Assembly (NCBI RefSeq): GCF_009688945.1
Contig: NZ_AP021874.1
Coordinates: 5,208,001-5,272,000 of the forward strand
DNA length: 64,000 nucleotides
Source: Desulfosarcina alkanivorans
GTDB lineage: Bacteria; Desulfobacterota; Desulfobacteria; Desulfobacterales; Desulfosarcinaceae
Direction of reading: 5' to 3'
Shown: positions 17,581 to 25,473 of the stretch, in pieces
How the letters are laid out: each line of letters starts with the position of its first letter
Position numbering within the stretch: the first letter of the stretch is position 1
Program-made: the position numbers and the translations under genes
The notes under the pieces: model-generated
What the model was told of the DNA's origin: nothing
Database searches by the model: none
What the model saw: the letters and a program-made list of their open reading frames with translations, nothing else

Positions 17581-18015
17581 TTACACCGGCCGGCGGATGT
17601 ACGTGCTGTAATCCTTGATTTCCTGCTCATAGGCCCTGTTGAAACTGGGGCTGGAGATGATGAAGTCGGCCGTGGCCCGGTTGCAGGCGGTCAGGATATT
17701 GTAGAGAACGGACATCCGAAGCAGGGCCTTGACATCCACGTCGTGGGGCTGGGCGGACATGGGATCCCAAAAAAAAACGAGCACATCCAGATCTCCCTTG
17801 GCAATCATGGCCCCGAGCATCTGGTCACCTCCCAGGGGGCCGCTTTTCATGCGGCTGATGGAGAGGCCACACTGGTCGGCCAATAGCTTGCCGGTCGTTC
17901 CGGTGGCGAAAAGCTGGTGCCTGGCCAGGGTGGACGTGTTCCGGCGGACCCACATCAGAAGGTCTTCCTTGCGTTCGTCGTGGGCCACCAGGGCAATTCG
18001 TTTGGTTTTTTTCAT
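17581..18015 (-). CDS. mgsA: Methylglyoxal synthase
   Basis: The 144-residue MgsA converts dihydroxyacetone phosphate to methylglyoxal and phosphate. IALVAHDERKEDLL at the N-terminus, LFATGTTGKLL, SGPLGGDQMLGAMI and LVFFWDPMSAQPHDVDVKALLR match the family phosphate-binding and catalytic Asp/His segments. It is a soluble enzyme that bypasses lower glycolysis when phosphate is limiting. It lies 64 bases upstream of the selenoprotein gene on the same strand. Confidence 0.95.
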   Translation of the reverse strand: MKKTKRIALVAHDERKEDLLMWVRRNTSTLARHQLFATGTTGKLLADQCGLSISRMKSGPLGGDQMLGAMIAKGDLDVLVFFWDPMSAQPHDVDVKALLRMSVLYNILTACNRATADFIISSPSFNRAYEQEIKDYSTYIRRPV

Positions 18016-18117
18016 GCTCGTTTTCCAGGTTGTGGACGGTGGGAAGGCATCTTATCCGTTGAGCCGTTTCCGGAACCGCCCATCACCGTTTTGACAATCG
18101 CATCGACACTGAATCCT

Positions 18118-19029
18118 CTATTTTTTCAACAGAATCGATTTGAGGATGCTGTTGACAATCTTTGGATTTTCCTTGAGGCGCCGGGTCGAGTAGCCGAACC
18201 AGTGGCGGCCGTAAGGCACATACACCCGCATGGTGTGTCCGGCCTCGATGATGGTGCGTCTCAGTTCTGGCGTGACCCCGTACAGCATCTGGAATTCGTA
18301 ACCGTCACGGGCAACCTGGTACCGGTCGATCAGTGCCAGGGCCCCGTCCACCAGGGCGCGATCATGGGTGGCGATGCCCGGGTAGACACCGTTTTGGAAC
18401 ATGAACTCCAGGTCTTGCAGAAAATGGGCGTTGATTTCATCGCGGCGCTGGTAGGCAATGCGGCCCGGTTCTGCGTAGATGCCCTTGCAAAGCCTGAAAT
18501 TGAGCGGTACCGACGGGGTGTGAAGATCCATGAGCGCCTTCAGGTCGTCGCGGGTGCGGCGCAGGTAGGCCTGGAGCACCAGACCCACATTTTCCGGGAA
18601 TTCGGTTTTCAGCCGGCGAAACACGTCCAGTTCCAGATCCACGCAGCCGGAATCTTCCATGTCGATACGGATAAAATTGCCATGACCGGCGGCCCTGGCC
18701 ACGATTTCCCGGAGATGCCCGTAGCAGGATTCGGCGTCGATAAGGAGGCCGAACATGGTGGGCTTGACCGAATAGTTGCCGTCAATGCCATGTCTCTGGG
18801 CCACGTCGATGAGGGCCAGGTATTCCTCGCAATTTTTTTTGGCCTCATCCATGTTCCGGATGAACTCACCTAAAATATCAATGGTTGTCTTGATGCCGGC
18901 TGCGTTCAGGTCGGTGCATGCCGCCATGGCATCATCAACCGTCTCTCCGGCAATATAGGATCGGGAAAAGAGCCAGACAAAGCGTTTGGGCAGCAGGGGC
19001 AAGGTGCCGGCGATCAATCGATTCAACAT
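18118..19029 (-). CDS. Proline dehydrogenase family protein
   Basis: The 303-residue product is a monofunctional FAD-dependent PRODH barrel. Visible family segments are FIRIDMEDSG, VGLVLQAYLRRT, NFRLCKGIYAEP (the K-G-x-Y signature), GIATHDRALV, FQMLYGV and, at the C-terminus, YGRHWFGYSTRRLKENP, where the paired arginines bind the proline carboxylate. It oxidises L-proline to P5C. The ATG at 19029 follows AGGAAACG; upstream starts add a non-conserved tail. No P5C dehydrogenase is adjacent. It could accept product from the hydroxyproline genes at 44-50 kb, but that link is an inference. Confidence 0.85.
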   Translation of the reverse strand: MLNRLIAGTLPLLPKRFVWLFSRSYIAGETVDDAMAACTDLNAAGIKTTIDILGEFIRNMDEAKKNCEEYLALIDVAQRHGIDGNYSVKPTMFGLLIDAESCYGHLREIVARAAGHGNFIRIDMEDSGCVDLELDVFRRLKTEFPENVGLVLQAYLRRTRDDLKALMDLHTPSVPLNFRLCKGIYAEPGRIAYQRRDEINAHFLQDLEFMFQNGVYPGIATHDRALVDGALALIDRYQVARDGYEFQMLYGVTPELRRTIIEAGHTMRVYVPYGRHWFGYSTRRLKENPKIVNSILKSILLKK

Positions 19030-19051
19030 TTTTTCGTTTCCTGTTGCCTGA

Positions 19052-20299
19052 TCATGCCGGGGCATCCGTTTCTGCATAACGGGTCTGAATGGCGCGAATG
19101 AAGGCCAGCCGGTTCACAAAAATTTCGACCAGTTCAGGATCAAAATGGGAGCCTGCTCCCCTGCTGATGATCTCGATGCTCCGGGACTCGTCCCACGGCT
19201 CCTTGTAGCTTCGCTTGGAACTGAGCGCATCGTAAACGTCGGCGATGGCGACGATGCGGCCAAGAATAGGAATCTCTTCTCCCCGTTTACCGGGCAGTGT
19301 CCCGTCGGTGCCTCTTTCGTGGCCCGGCATCGGCTCTCCCGTGGCCGGATTGACGTGGCCGGGGTAGCCGGAACCGTTCCATTTCTCATGGTGATTCAGG
19401 GCAATGATGGCTGCGGCCTCATCGTAATCCGACTGCAGGTTGGAAAACAGCCGGGCACCCTGGACCGTATGCTGTTTCATGATTTCGAACTCTTCAAAGC
19501 TCAATTGCGCCGGCTTTTTCAGGATCAGGTCGGAGATGGCCACCTTGCCCACATCGTGGAGCATGGCGCCCATGCGCAGCACATCCCGGGTTTTGTCGAT
19601 TTCCTTTTTGTCGATATTTCGCCGCTTGGCCCAGTGCTCGTAGATTTCAAGGGAAAACCCGGCCACACGGTTGACGTGGGCACCGGTCTCCTTGGGGTCC
19701 CGCATTTCCGCCATGCGGATCATGCGCAGGATCATGGCGCGGGTCATCTGGGCCCGTTCCAGCGCCACGGCGGCGATGCCGGCAAAGTGGAGCATGACCT
19801 TTTCGTCGGTCTGGCTGAAGGCCCGAATCCGATTTTCCTGGTCCTGTGCATTGATGATCTGAAGGATGCCGAGCACATCTTTTTTGGAACTCATCAACGG
19901 GATCGTGAGCATGGACCGGGTGACATACCCCGAAGCCTTGTCGAATTTTTTGCTGAAATGATAGCTCTTGGCAGGCGACAGCTGATAGACGTCAGGGATG
20001 CTGAGCATTTTTCCCGTAGCGGCCGCATAGCCGGCGATGCTGGTCTGGTCGATGGTTACCGAAAAGGTCGAGTAGATCAGTTTTTCTCCCGCAGGAAGCC
20101 GTTTTTGCAGGGTGGCATTCTGGGAATGGGCGAAATTCAGACGATCACCTTCACGGATATAGATGGAACCGGCATCGGCGTTGACGAACTGGCGCGCCCT
20201 GGTGAGCACCCGCTCCAGAAGAATATCCAAGTCGAGGATCCGGTTCAATTCGATCCCCAGCACCATCAACGTGTCCAGTTTCTGTTTTTCATTGAGCAT
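19052..20299 (-). CDS. GAF and HD-GYP domain protein
   Basis: The 415-residue protein has an N-terminal GAF sensor domain (about 20-180: ADAGSIYIREGDRLNFAHSQ, then GYAAATGKMLSIPDVY) and an HD-GYP domain with MLHDVGKVAISDLIL, LNHHEKWNGSGYPG and ADVYDALSSKRSY. HD-GYP enzymes hydrolyse cyclic di-GMP. An insertion follows the GYP motif (residues GEPMPGHERGTDGTL). No membrane segments were seen. It lies 22 bases upstream of the proline dehydrogenase gene on the same strand. Confidence 0.88.
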   Translation of the reverse strand: MLNEKQKLDTLMVLGIELNRILDLDILLERVLTRARQFVNADAGSIYIREGDRLNFAHSQNATLQKRLPAGEKLIYSTFSVTIDQTSIAGYAAATGKMLSIPDVYQLSPAKSYHFSKKFDKASGYVTRSMLTIPLMSSKKDVLGILQIINAQDQENRIRAFSQTDEKVMLHFAGIAAVALERAQMTRAMILRMIRMAEMRDPKETGAHVNRVAGFSLEIYEHWAKRRNIDKKEIDKTRDVLRMGAMLHDVGKVAISDLILKKPAQLSFEEFEIMKQHTVQGARLFSNLQSDYDEAAAIIALNHHEKWNGSGYPGHVNPATGEPMPGHERGTDGTLPGKRGEEIPILGRIVAIADVYDALSSKRSYKEPWDESRSIEIISRGAGSHFDPELVEIFVNRLAFIRAIQTRYAETDAPA

Positions 20300-20492
20300 G
20301 GCAGCGTCCGTAAGAGTAGATTACACGCTAATCTATACGGCTGGCACCCTGCCCGTCAACTCTAAATAAGAACAGCGGTTTCAACCCGGCGGGCTTCCCG
20401 GGCCGGCCCATACGATGAAAGCGGTCATTTGTAATTAATCGTTGCTTCTGGTTGGTTTCGGTCTTTTTTGCGCAGGGGGGGCAAGGAAAATA

Positions 20493-20521
20493 TTGACAGC
20501 CCCACATACGGCTCTTAATAA
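20493..20521 (+). promoter_or_regulatory. Sigma-70-type promoter of the tup regulator
   Basis: TTGACA (20493-20498), 17 bases, TAATAA (20516-20521): near-consensus with ideal spacing. Transcription would begin about 20528, four bases from an ATG at 20532. This favours the ATG at 20580, which has a proper ribosome-binding site, as the real start of the next gene. Confidence 0.7.
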
Positions 20522-20579
20522 GTAGACCTTTATGGTGAAGATTTCCGTTGCCGAAAACGCCGTTGATGAAGGGGACGAT

Positions 20580-21518
20580 ATGACCCAGATGCTTTCCACC
20601 AAAGAGGTGGCCAAATTCCTTGGGATCAATGAAAAAATGGTTTACACCCTGATTTCCGAGAAAGGCCTGCCGGCATCCAAGGTCACGGGCAAATGGATTT
20701 TCCCCCGGCATCTGGTGGAACAGTGGGTGGAATCCAATACGGTCAATTATCCCCAGAACCACAAAGTATTACCACCCTATGAGGGGTTGCTGGTCATTGC
20801 CGGCAGCAATGACATCCTTTTGGAAAAGACCCTGTCCCTTTTCAACCTCCGCCATTCCGGACATTTGGCCGTGTTCGGAAATTTAGGCTCCGTGGGCGGC
20901 ATCAGCGCCCTGCGGCGGAACCTGTGCCATGTGGCCACCAGCCACCTGCTTCAGGAGAACGGCGACGAGTACAATTTTGATTTCCTTCAGCGCCAGTTTG
21001 ACCGCATGCCCGTCGTTGTGAATTTCTGCAGGCGGGACCAGGGGATCATTCTTCCCAAAGGAAATCCCAATAATGTCAGGGCGGTGAAGGACCTGGCAAA
21101 AGAGGGCGTACGGATCGTCAACCGGTCGCTGGCCACGGGCACCCGCCTGCTGTTCGACCGGGAATTGAAGCAGGCGGGCATTGCCGGCGAACGGATCATC
21201 GGTTACGATCGCGAGGTGGGTCGGCACATGGACGTGGGGTTGGAAATCTTGAGCGGTCGTGCCGATGCCGGGCCGGGCATACGGCCGGTGGCGTCCCTGC
21301 TGGGCCTGGATTTCCTCCCTTTGCGGCAGGAACGCTACGACCTGCTGGTGACCCGGGAACGGTTTTTTGACCAGGGGATCCAGTACTTTCTGAGCCTGGT
21401 CCACGAAAAGGCCTTCATCCAGTCGGCGGAAAAACTGGAAGGATACGACGTGTCCACCAGCGGAAAAATGATTTTTCCCCATGAACTGGAAGCTGAAGCC
21501 GAACGTAACCCCTCCTGA
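20580..21518 (+). CDS. Helix-turn-helix regulator with periplasmic-binding-like domain
   Basis: The 312-residue product starts with an excisionase/MerR-type helix-turn-helix (LSTKEVAKFLGINEKMVYTL, then GKWIFPRHLVEQWV), followed by a substrate-binding-protein-like domain of about 220 residues (PBP_like) with LATGTRLLFDRELKQAGI and EILSGRADAGPGIRPVASLLGL. Such fusions often sit beside molybdate or tungstate transporters and are thought to sense the oxyanion or a cofactor precursor. The start at 20580 is preceded by AAGGGG and agrees with the promoter position. tupA follows 67 bases downstream. Confidence 0.85.
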   Translation: MTQMLSTKEVAKFLGINEKMVYTLISEKGLPASKVTGKWIFPRHLVEQWVESNTVNYPQNHKVLPPYEGLLVIAGSNDILLEKTLSLFNLRHSGHLAVFGNLGSVGGISALRRNLCHVATSHLLQENGDEYNFDFLQRQFDRMPVVVNFCRRDQGIILPKGNPNNVRAVKDLAKEGVRIVNRSLATGTRLLFDRELKQAGIAGERIIGYDREVGRHMDVGLEILSGRADAGPGIRPVASLLGLDFLPLRQERYDLLVTRERFFDQGIQYFLSLVHEKAFIQSAEKLEGYDVSTSGKMIFPHELEAEAERNPS

Positions 21519-21585
21519 ACCCGTTTATGGGGCCCGGCACCACGCGGGCCTTCCAGCACACTGAATCAACAATCGAGGAGAAACC

Positions 21586-22419
21586 ATGCAGAGAAAAAAA
21601 GCAGTGATAAGGGGATGTGCCATCATGGCGTTAATCGTCTCGATGGCATTTCCCGCGGCGGCTGCCGACAAGGTGCTGATGATGGCCACCACCACCAGTA
21701 CGGACAACACCGGCCTGCTGGATTATCTGGCCCCTTATTTTACCAAGGCCACGGGTATCGAGCTCAAATGGACCTCGGTGGGCACCGGAAAGGCCCTTAA
21801 AATGGGAGAAAATTGTGATGTGGACGTCCTGCTGGTCCATGCACCGCCGGCGGAGAAGGCCTATGTGGAGAAGGGCTTCGGGATCAACCGCCGGGAGATC
21901 ATGTACAATGACTTCGTGATTATCGGCCCCGGGGCCGATCCGGCCGGCATCAAGGGGAAAAACGTTGTCGATGCCCTGGGTGCCGTCCGCGCCAAAGGGG
22001 CCGTCTTTGCCAGCCGGGGCGACAATTCAGGGACCAACAAAAAGGAGATTTCCCTGTGGAAGGCCGCCGGTGGGGCCGTGCCGGAGAAGGACGCCTGGTA
22101 TGTTCAGACCGGTCAGGGCATGCTGGCCACCATTAACATTGCCGCCGAACGCGACGGCTACACCATGACCGATCGCGGTACTTACATCAAGTACGCCGAT
22201 ACCATGAAGGGCAACCCGCCGTTGAAGGTCCTCGTGGAACAGGACCAGATTCTGCTGAACCAGTACAGCGTGCTGGCCATCAATCCGAAGCGCTGCCCGA
22301 AGGCCAAAATTGATCTGGCGACCGCTTTTTCGGACTGGCTGGCCGGCGCCGAAGCCCAGGGACTGATCCGGGATTTCAAACTGTTGGGCAAAGCCCTTTT
22401 CGTTCCCAACGCAAAATGA
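21586..22419 (+). CDS. tupA: Tungstate ABC transporter, substrate-binding protein TupA
   Basis: The 277-residue product has a signal peptide (hydrophobic core VSMAFPAAAA). Its mature start LMMATTTSTDNTGLLDYLAP contains the TTTSTDNTGLL motif that marks TupA and its oxyanion pocket. VGTGKALKMGE, SRGDNSGTNKKE and YTMTDRGTY complete the family pattern. It captures tungstate in the periplasm. The ATG follows GAGGAG. A hairpin terminator lies between tupA and tupB, as expected when binding protein is made in excess over permease. Confidence 0.92.
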   Translation: MQRKKAVIRGCAIMALIVSMAFPAAAADKVLMMATTTSTDNTGLLDYLAPYFTKATGIELKWTSVGTGKALKMGENCDVDVLLVHAPPAEKAYVEKGFGINRREIMYNDFVIIGPGADPAGIKGKNVVDALGAVRAKGAVFASRGDNSGTNKKEISLWKAAGGAVPEKDAWYVQTGQGMLATINIAAERDGYTMTDRGTYIKYADTMKGNPPLKVLVEQDQILLNQYSVLAINPKRCPKAKIDLATAFSDWLAGAEAQGLIRDFKLLGKALFVPNAK

Positions 22420-22507
22420 CAATCAGACGATAGCGCAAGCGCTAAACCACAACGATACCGTTGCCTCCGTTTCCCTCCAGGGGTGGCATGGGCGATGGTG
22501 GGACCGG

Positions 22508-22532
22508 AAAAGGGGGCGGATGCCCCCTTTTT
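22508..22532 (+). terminator. Intrinsic terminator between tupA and tupB
   Basis: AAAAGGGGGC, a four-base loop GGAT and GCCCCCTTTTT form a strong GC stem followed by U residues. It lies 89 bases after the tupA stop and just before tupB, so it probably reduces read-through into the permease and ATPase genes. Confidence 0.75.
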
Positions 22533-22550
22533 CGATCATGCTAAGGTCAA

Positions 22551-23237
22551 ATGGATTTTATCTTTGCCGGTTTCATAGAGGCGATCCGACTGCTGTGGGG
22601 AGGGGACGGCCAGACCTGGTCCGCAGTGGCCGCCACGCTCAAAGCGTCCTCCGGTTCAATGGCCGCCAGCCTGACCCTGGGCATCCCCTTGGGATTTCTT
22701 CTGGGCTATTTTGATTTCCCGGCCAAGCGGCAGGTTCGGCTGCTGGTGGATACGGCCCTGGCGCTGCCGACGGTTTTTATCGGGCTGGTGGTCTACGCCT
22801 TTATCTCCAGTCGGGGGCCCCTGGGAGAAATGGGGTTGCTTTTCACCATTCCCGGCATCGCCATCGGGCAGACCATTCTGGCCCTGCCCGTGGTGATTGC
22901 CCTGAGCGCCACTGCCGTGGAAAGCATGGACCGCCACCTCAGAACACTCCTGATTTCTCTGGGGGCCAGCCGGGGTCAGCTGCTGTTGAGCAGCTTGTGG
23001 GAGGTGCGCTACGGTGTGCTGGCCGCCGGGCTGACTGCCTATGGGCGGGTGATGACCGAAGTGGGCATTTCCATGATGGTGGGCGGCAATATCAAGTGGC
23101 ACACCCGTACCATCACCACCGCCATCGCCCTGGAGACGGGCAAGGGGATGTTCGCCACCGGCATCGCCCTTGGGCTGGTTCTGGTTGCCATCGCCTTCGG
23201 CGTCAATGTGGGGCTCTCTTTTTTAAGGAAAAAATGA
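22551..23237 (+). CDS. tupB: Tungstate ABC transporter, permease TupB
   Basis: A 228-residue inner-membrane permease with about five membrane segments. The ABC-permease coupling loop is present (SLGASRGQLLLSSLWEVRYG, the EAA-like region), with GRVMTEVGISMMVGGNIKWH typical of TupB. It follows tupA and precedes the ATPase, so the set is complete. Confidence 0.9.
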   Translation: MDFIFAGFIEAIRLLWGGDGQTWSAVAATLKASSGSMAASLTLGIPLGFLLGYFDFPAKRQVRLLVDTALALPTVFIGLVVYAFISSRGPLGEMGLLFTIPGIAIGQTILALPVVIALSATAVESMDRHLRTLLISLGASRGQLLLSSLWEVRYGVLAAGLTAYGRVMTEVGISMMVGGNIKWHTRTITTAIALETGKGMFATGIALGLVLVAIAFGVNVGLSFLRKK

Positions 23238-23305
23238 CGGCTTCGTATACCGTCCAATAATTGACTATTAACCGGCACCACGAGAACTGATGGGAGACGT
23301 CCACC

Positions 23306-24331
23306 GTGCCCCCCTCCATTTACCGGATTGAAAACCTGGTCCATCGCTATAACCGCCAGCCGGTGCTGACGGTGGACCGCCTGGACATCGAGCCGGCATC
23401 CATTGTGGGGCTGGTGGGACCCAACGGCAGCGGCAAGAGCACCCTGCTCAAGCTCATGGCGTTCATCCTGCGGCCCTCCGAAGGGCGCATCCTGTTCGAC
23501 GGGCTGCCGGCGGCGCCGTTCGACGATTCGGTCCGCTTCCAGGTGACGCTGCTGACCCAGGAGCCCTACCTGATGAAGCGCACCGTGTTCAACAACATTG
23601 TGTACGGGTTGAAGGTGCGCGGGGATCGCGGGCGTTGGCGCCAGCCGGTACGTGATTCCCTGGCCATGGTGGGGCTGGATCCCGATGCCTTCGTCCGGCG
23701 CCAGTGGGATGAACTGTCCGGCGGCGAGGCCCAGCGGGTGGCCCTGGCAGCCCGGCTGGTGCTGAAACCCCGGGTGCTGCTGCTGGACGAACCGACCGCC
23801 AGTGTGGATGCCCGCTCGAGTGAACTGATCCGGAACGCTTCCCTGCGCGCCCGCAGTGACTGGGGCACCACCCTGGTGATTGCCAGCCATGATCGGGAGT
23901 GGCTCTATGATGTCTGTGACGACGTCCTTCATCTGTTCAGGGGGAAACCGGCCGGCACCGGAAGAAGCAATATGATTTTCGGTCCATGGGTTCCCCGGGC
24001 CGGCGATCGCTTTGGCAAATTGATCGGCGACGGCAGCTATCTGGACGTGTCAGCGCCGCCGGGTGAGGGCGCCACCGCCTTCATCGACCCGGCCGCCATC
24101 CGTATCCTGGCCAAAGGGGAGGTGACCGTCAGCGCCGACACCGTGACCGTCGACGGCAGGGTCACGCGCCTTTCCCTGGAACGTCAGAGCGGCGACCTGT
24201 TCGCCGACGTACGTGTCGGTCCCCTCACCCTGGTCGTCCGGGTCGCTGAATCCCACCTCGCGGCCATGACCCTTCACCGGGGCTGGCCTGTCACCCTGGC
24301 CTATCGGCCGGACAGCATCCGATGGCGATAG
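23306..24331 (+). CDS. tupC: Tungstate ABC transporter, ATP-binding protein TupC
   Basis: The 341-residue ATPase has Walker A GPNGSGKST near residue 37, the Q-loop TLLTQEPYLM, signature LSGGEAQRV, Walker B VLLLDEPTASVD and the switch His in ASHDREW. A C-terminal extension of about 120 residues looks like a TOBE-type oxyanion-sensing region (GEVTVSADTVTVDGRVTRL), which could give feedback inhibition by tungstate. The ATG follows GGGAGACG. It ends the regulator-tupABC cluster. Confidence 0.9.
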   Translation: MPPSIYRIENLVHRYNRQPVLTVDRLDIEPASIVGLVGPNGSGKSTLLKLMAFILRPSEGRILFDGLPAAPFDDSVRFQVTLLTQEPYLMKRTVFNNIVYGLKVRGDRGRWRQPVRDSLAMVGLDPDAFVRRQWDELSGGEAQRVALAARLVLKPRVLLLDEPTASVDARSSELIRNASLRARSDWGTTLVIASHDREWLYDVCDDVLHLFRGKPAGTGRSNMIFGPWVPRAGDRFGKLIGDGSYLDVSAPPGEGATAFIDPAAIRILAKGEVTVSADTVTVDGRVTRLSLERQSGDLFADVRVGPLTLVVRVAESHLAAMTLHRGWPVTLAYRPDSIRWR

Positions 24332-24531
24332 ACGTTCAGATAAGGCATTTGGACTGCGTTATCGGTCGTCGCAGTACCCATCATACGGCTTCCTCCCCCT
24401 GGCCTTTCCAAATGAATTATCTTAACGCCTATGTCACGGCTTAATTTCTACACCCCCATCTTTAGGTTTGACTTCAAACTATTGGGCAGGGATAACCTTT
24501 TTCCGCAACCCATTGAACTGGAGCCCGATAG

Positions 24532-25449
24532 ATGATCGATCGCGACAATCTGTTCACCTGGCCCCCGGCCGTATTTTTCTGGGCGCTCGTATGCGCCCTG
24601 CTGTGGGGCAGCGCCTTTCCCATGGTCAAGACCGGGTTCGTCATGCTGGACATCCAGCACAACACCGGCGGCAAGCTCTATTTTGCCGCCTACCGGTTCC
24701 TCCTGGCCGGGCTGATGATATTCGCCGGTGTGGTGGTTTCCGGGAGATCCCTCCTGCTCTCCCGTCATCGCGATTACGGTGCCATGGTCCTGACGGGCCT
24801 GCTTCAGACAACGCTGCAATACACCTTCTTTTATATCGGGCTGTCCAACACCACAGGGGTGAAGGCCTCCATTATCATCGCTTCGGGTTCTTTTTTTCTG
24901 GCCCTGTTTTCCCACCTGTGGTTCAAGGACGACCCCATCTCCGTTCGAAAAAGCACCGGGCTGATTCTGGGCTTTCTGGGCATCGTCCTGGTCAACATAC
25001 GGGGCAGCAGCCTGGATTTCCACATGACCCTGACCGGAGAAGGCTTTATCCTGCTCACGGCCCTGTCCTCCACCCTGGCCCTGGTGGTCGTCAAGAAAAC
25101 CGCCCTGCGCGTCTACCCGCCGCTCATGTCTGCCTACCAGCTGGTTACCGGCGCCGCGGCATTGTTTTTATTGGCCTTGTTTTTCGAATCCCCGACAGTG
25201 CTGACCTTCAGCGGCCCGTCGCTGGTGCTGCTGCTGTATCTCAGTTTTCTTTCGGCCGCCGCTTTTTCCTTGTGGTACCTGCTGATCAAGCACAACCGGC
25301 TTTCCAGCATGGCCGTTTATCGTTTTCTCATACCGGTGTGTGCGGCCCTGCTTTCCGTTGCCATCATCGACAGCGAGCACCTGCAATGGCCGGCTCTGGC
25401 GGCCCTGGTCATGGTCTGTCTGGGCATGGTGCTCACCGCCCGTGAATAA
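24532..25449 (+). CDS. EamA/DMT superfamily transporter
   Basis: The 305-residue integral membrane protein has about ten helices arranged as two EamA repeats (first repeat LLWGSAFPMVKTGFVML; second from about 150, GEGFILLTALSSTLALVVVK). Members export amino acids, metabolites or drugs, and the substrate cannot be deduced. It is convergent with the Omp85 gene. The 200 bases before it hold no recognised gene. Confidence 0.85.
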   Translation: MIDRDNLFTWPPAVFFWALVCALLWGSAFPMVKTGFVMLDIQHNTGGKLYFAAYRFLLAGLMIFAGVVVSGRSLLLSRHRDYGAMVLTGLLQTTLQYTFFYIGLSNTTGVKASIIIASGSFFLALFSHLWFKDDPISVRKSTGLILGFLGIVLVNIRGSSLDFHMTLTGEGFILLTALSSTLALVVVKKTALRVYPPLMSAYQLVTGAAALFLLALFFESPTVLTFSGPSLVLLLYLSFLSAAAFSLWYLLIKHNRLSSMAVYRFLIPVCAALLSVAIIDSEHLQWPALAALVMVCLGMVLTARE

Positions 25450-25473
25450 CCGTCCGTGGCCATCTGCCCTCGT

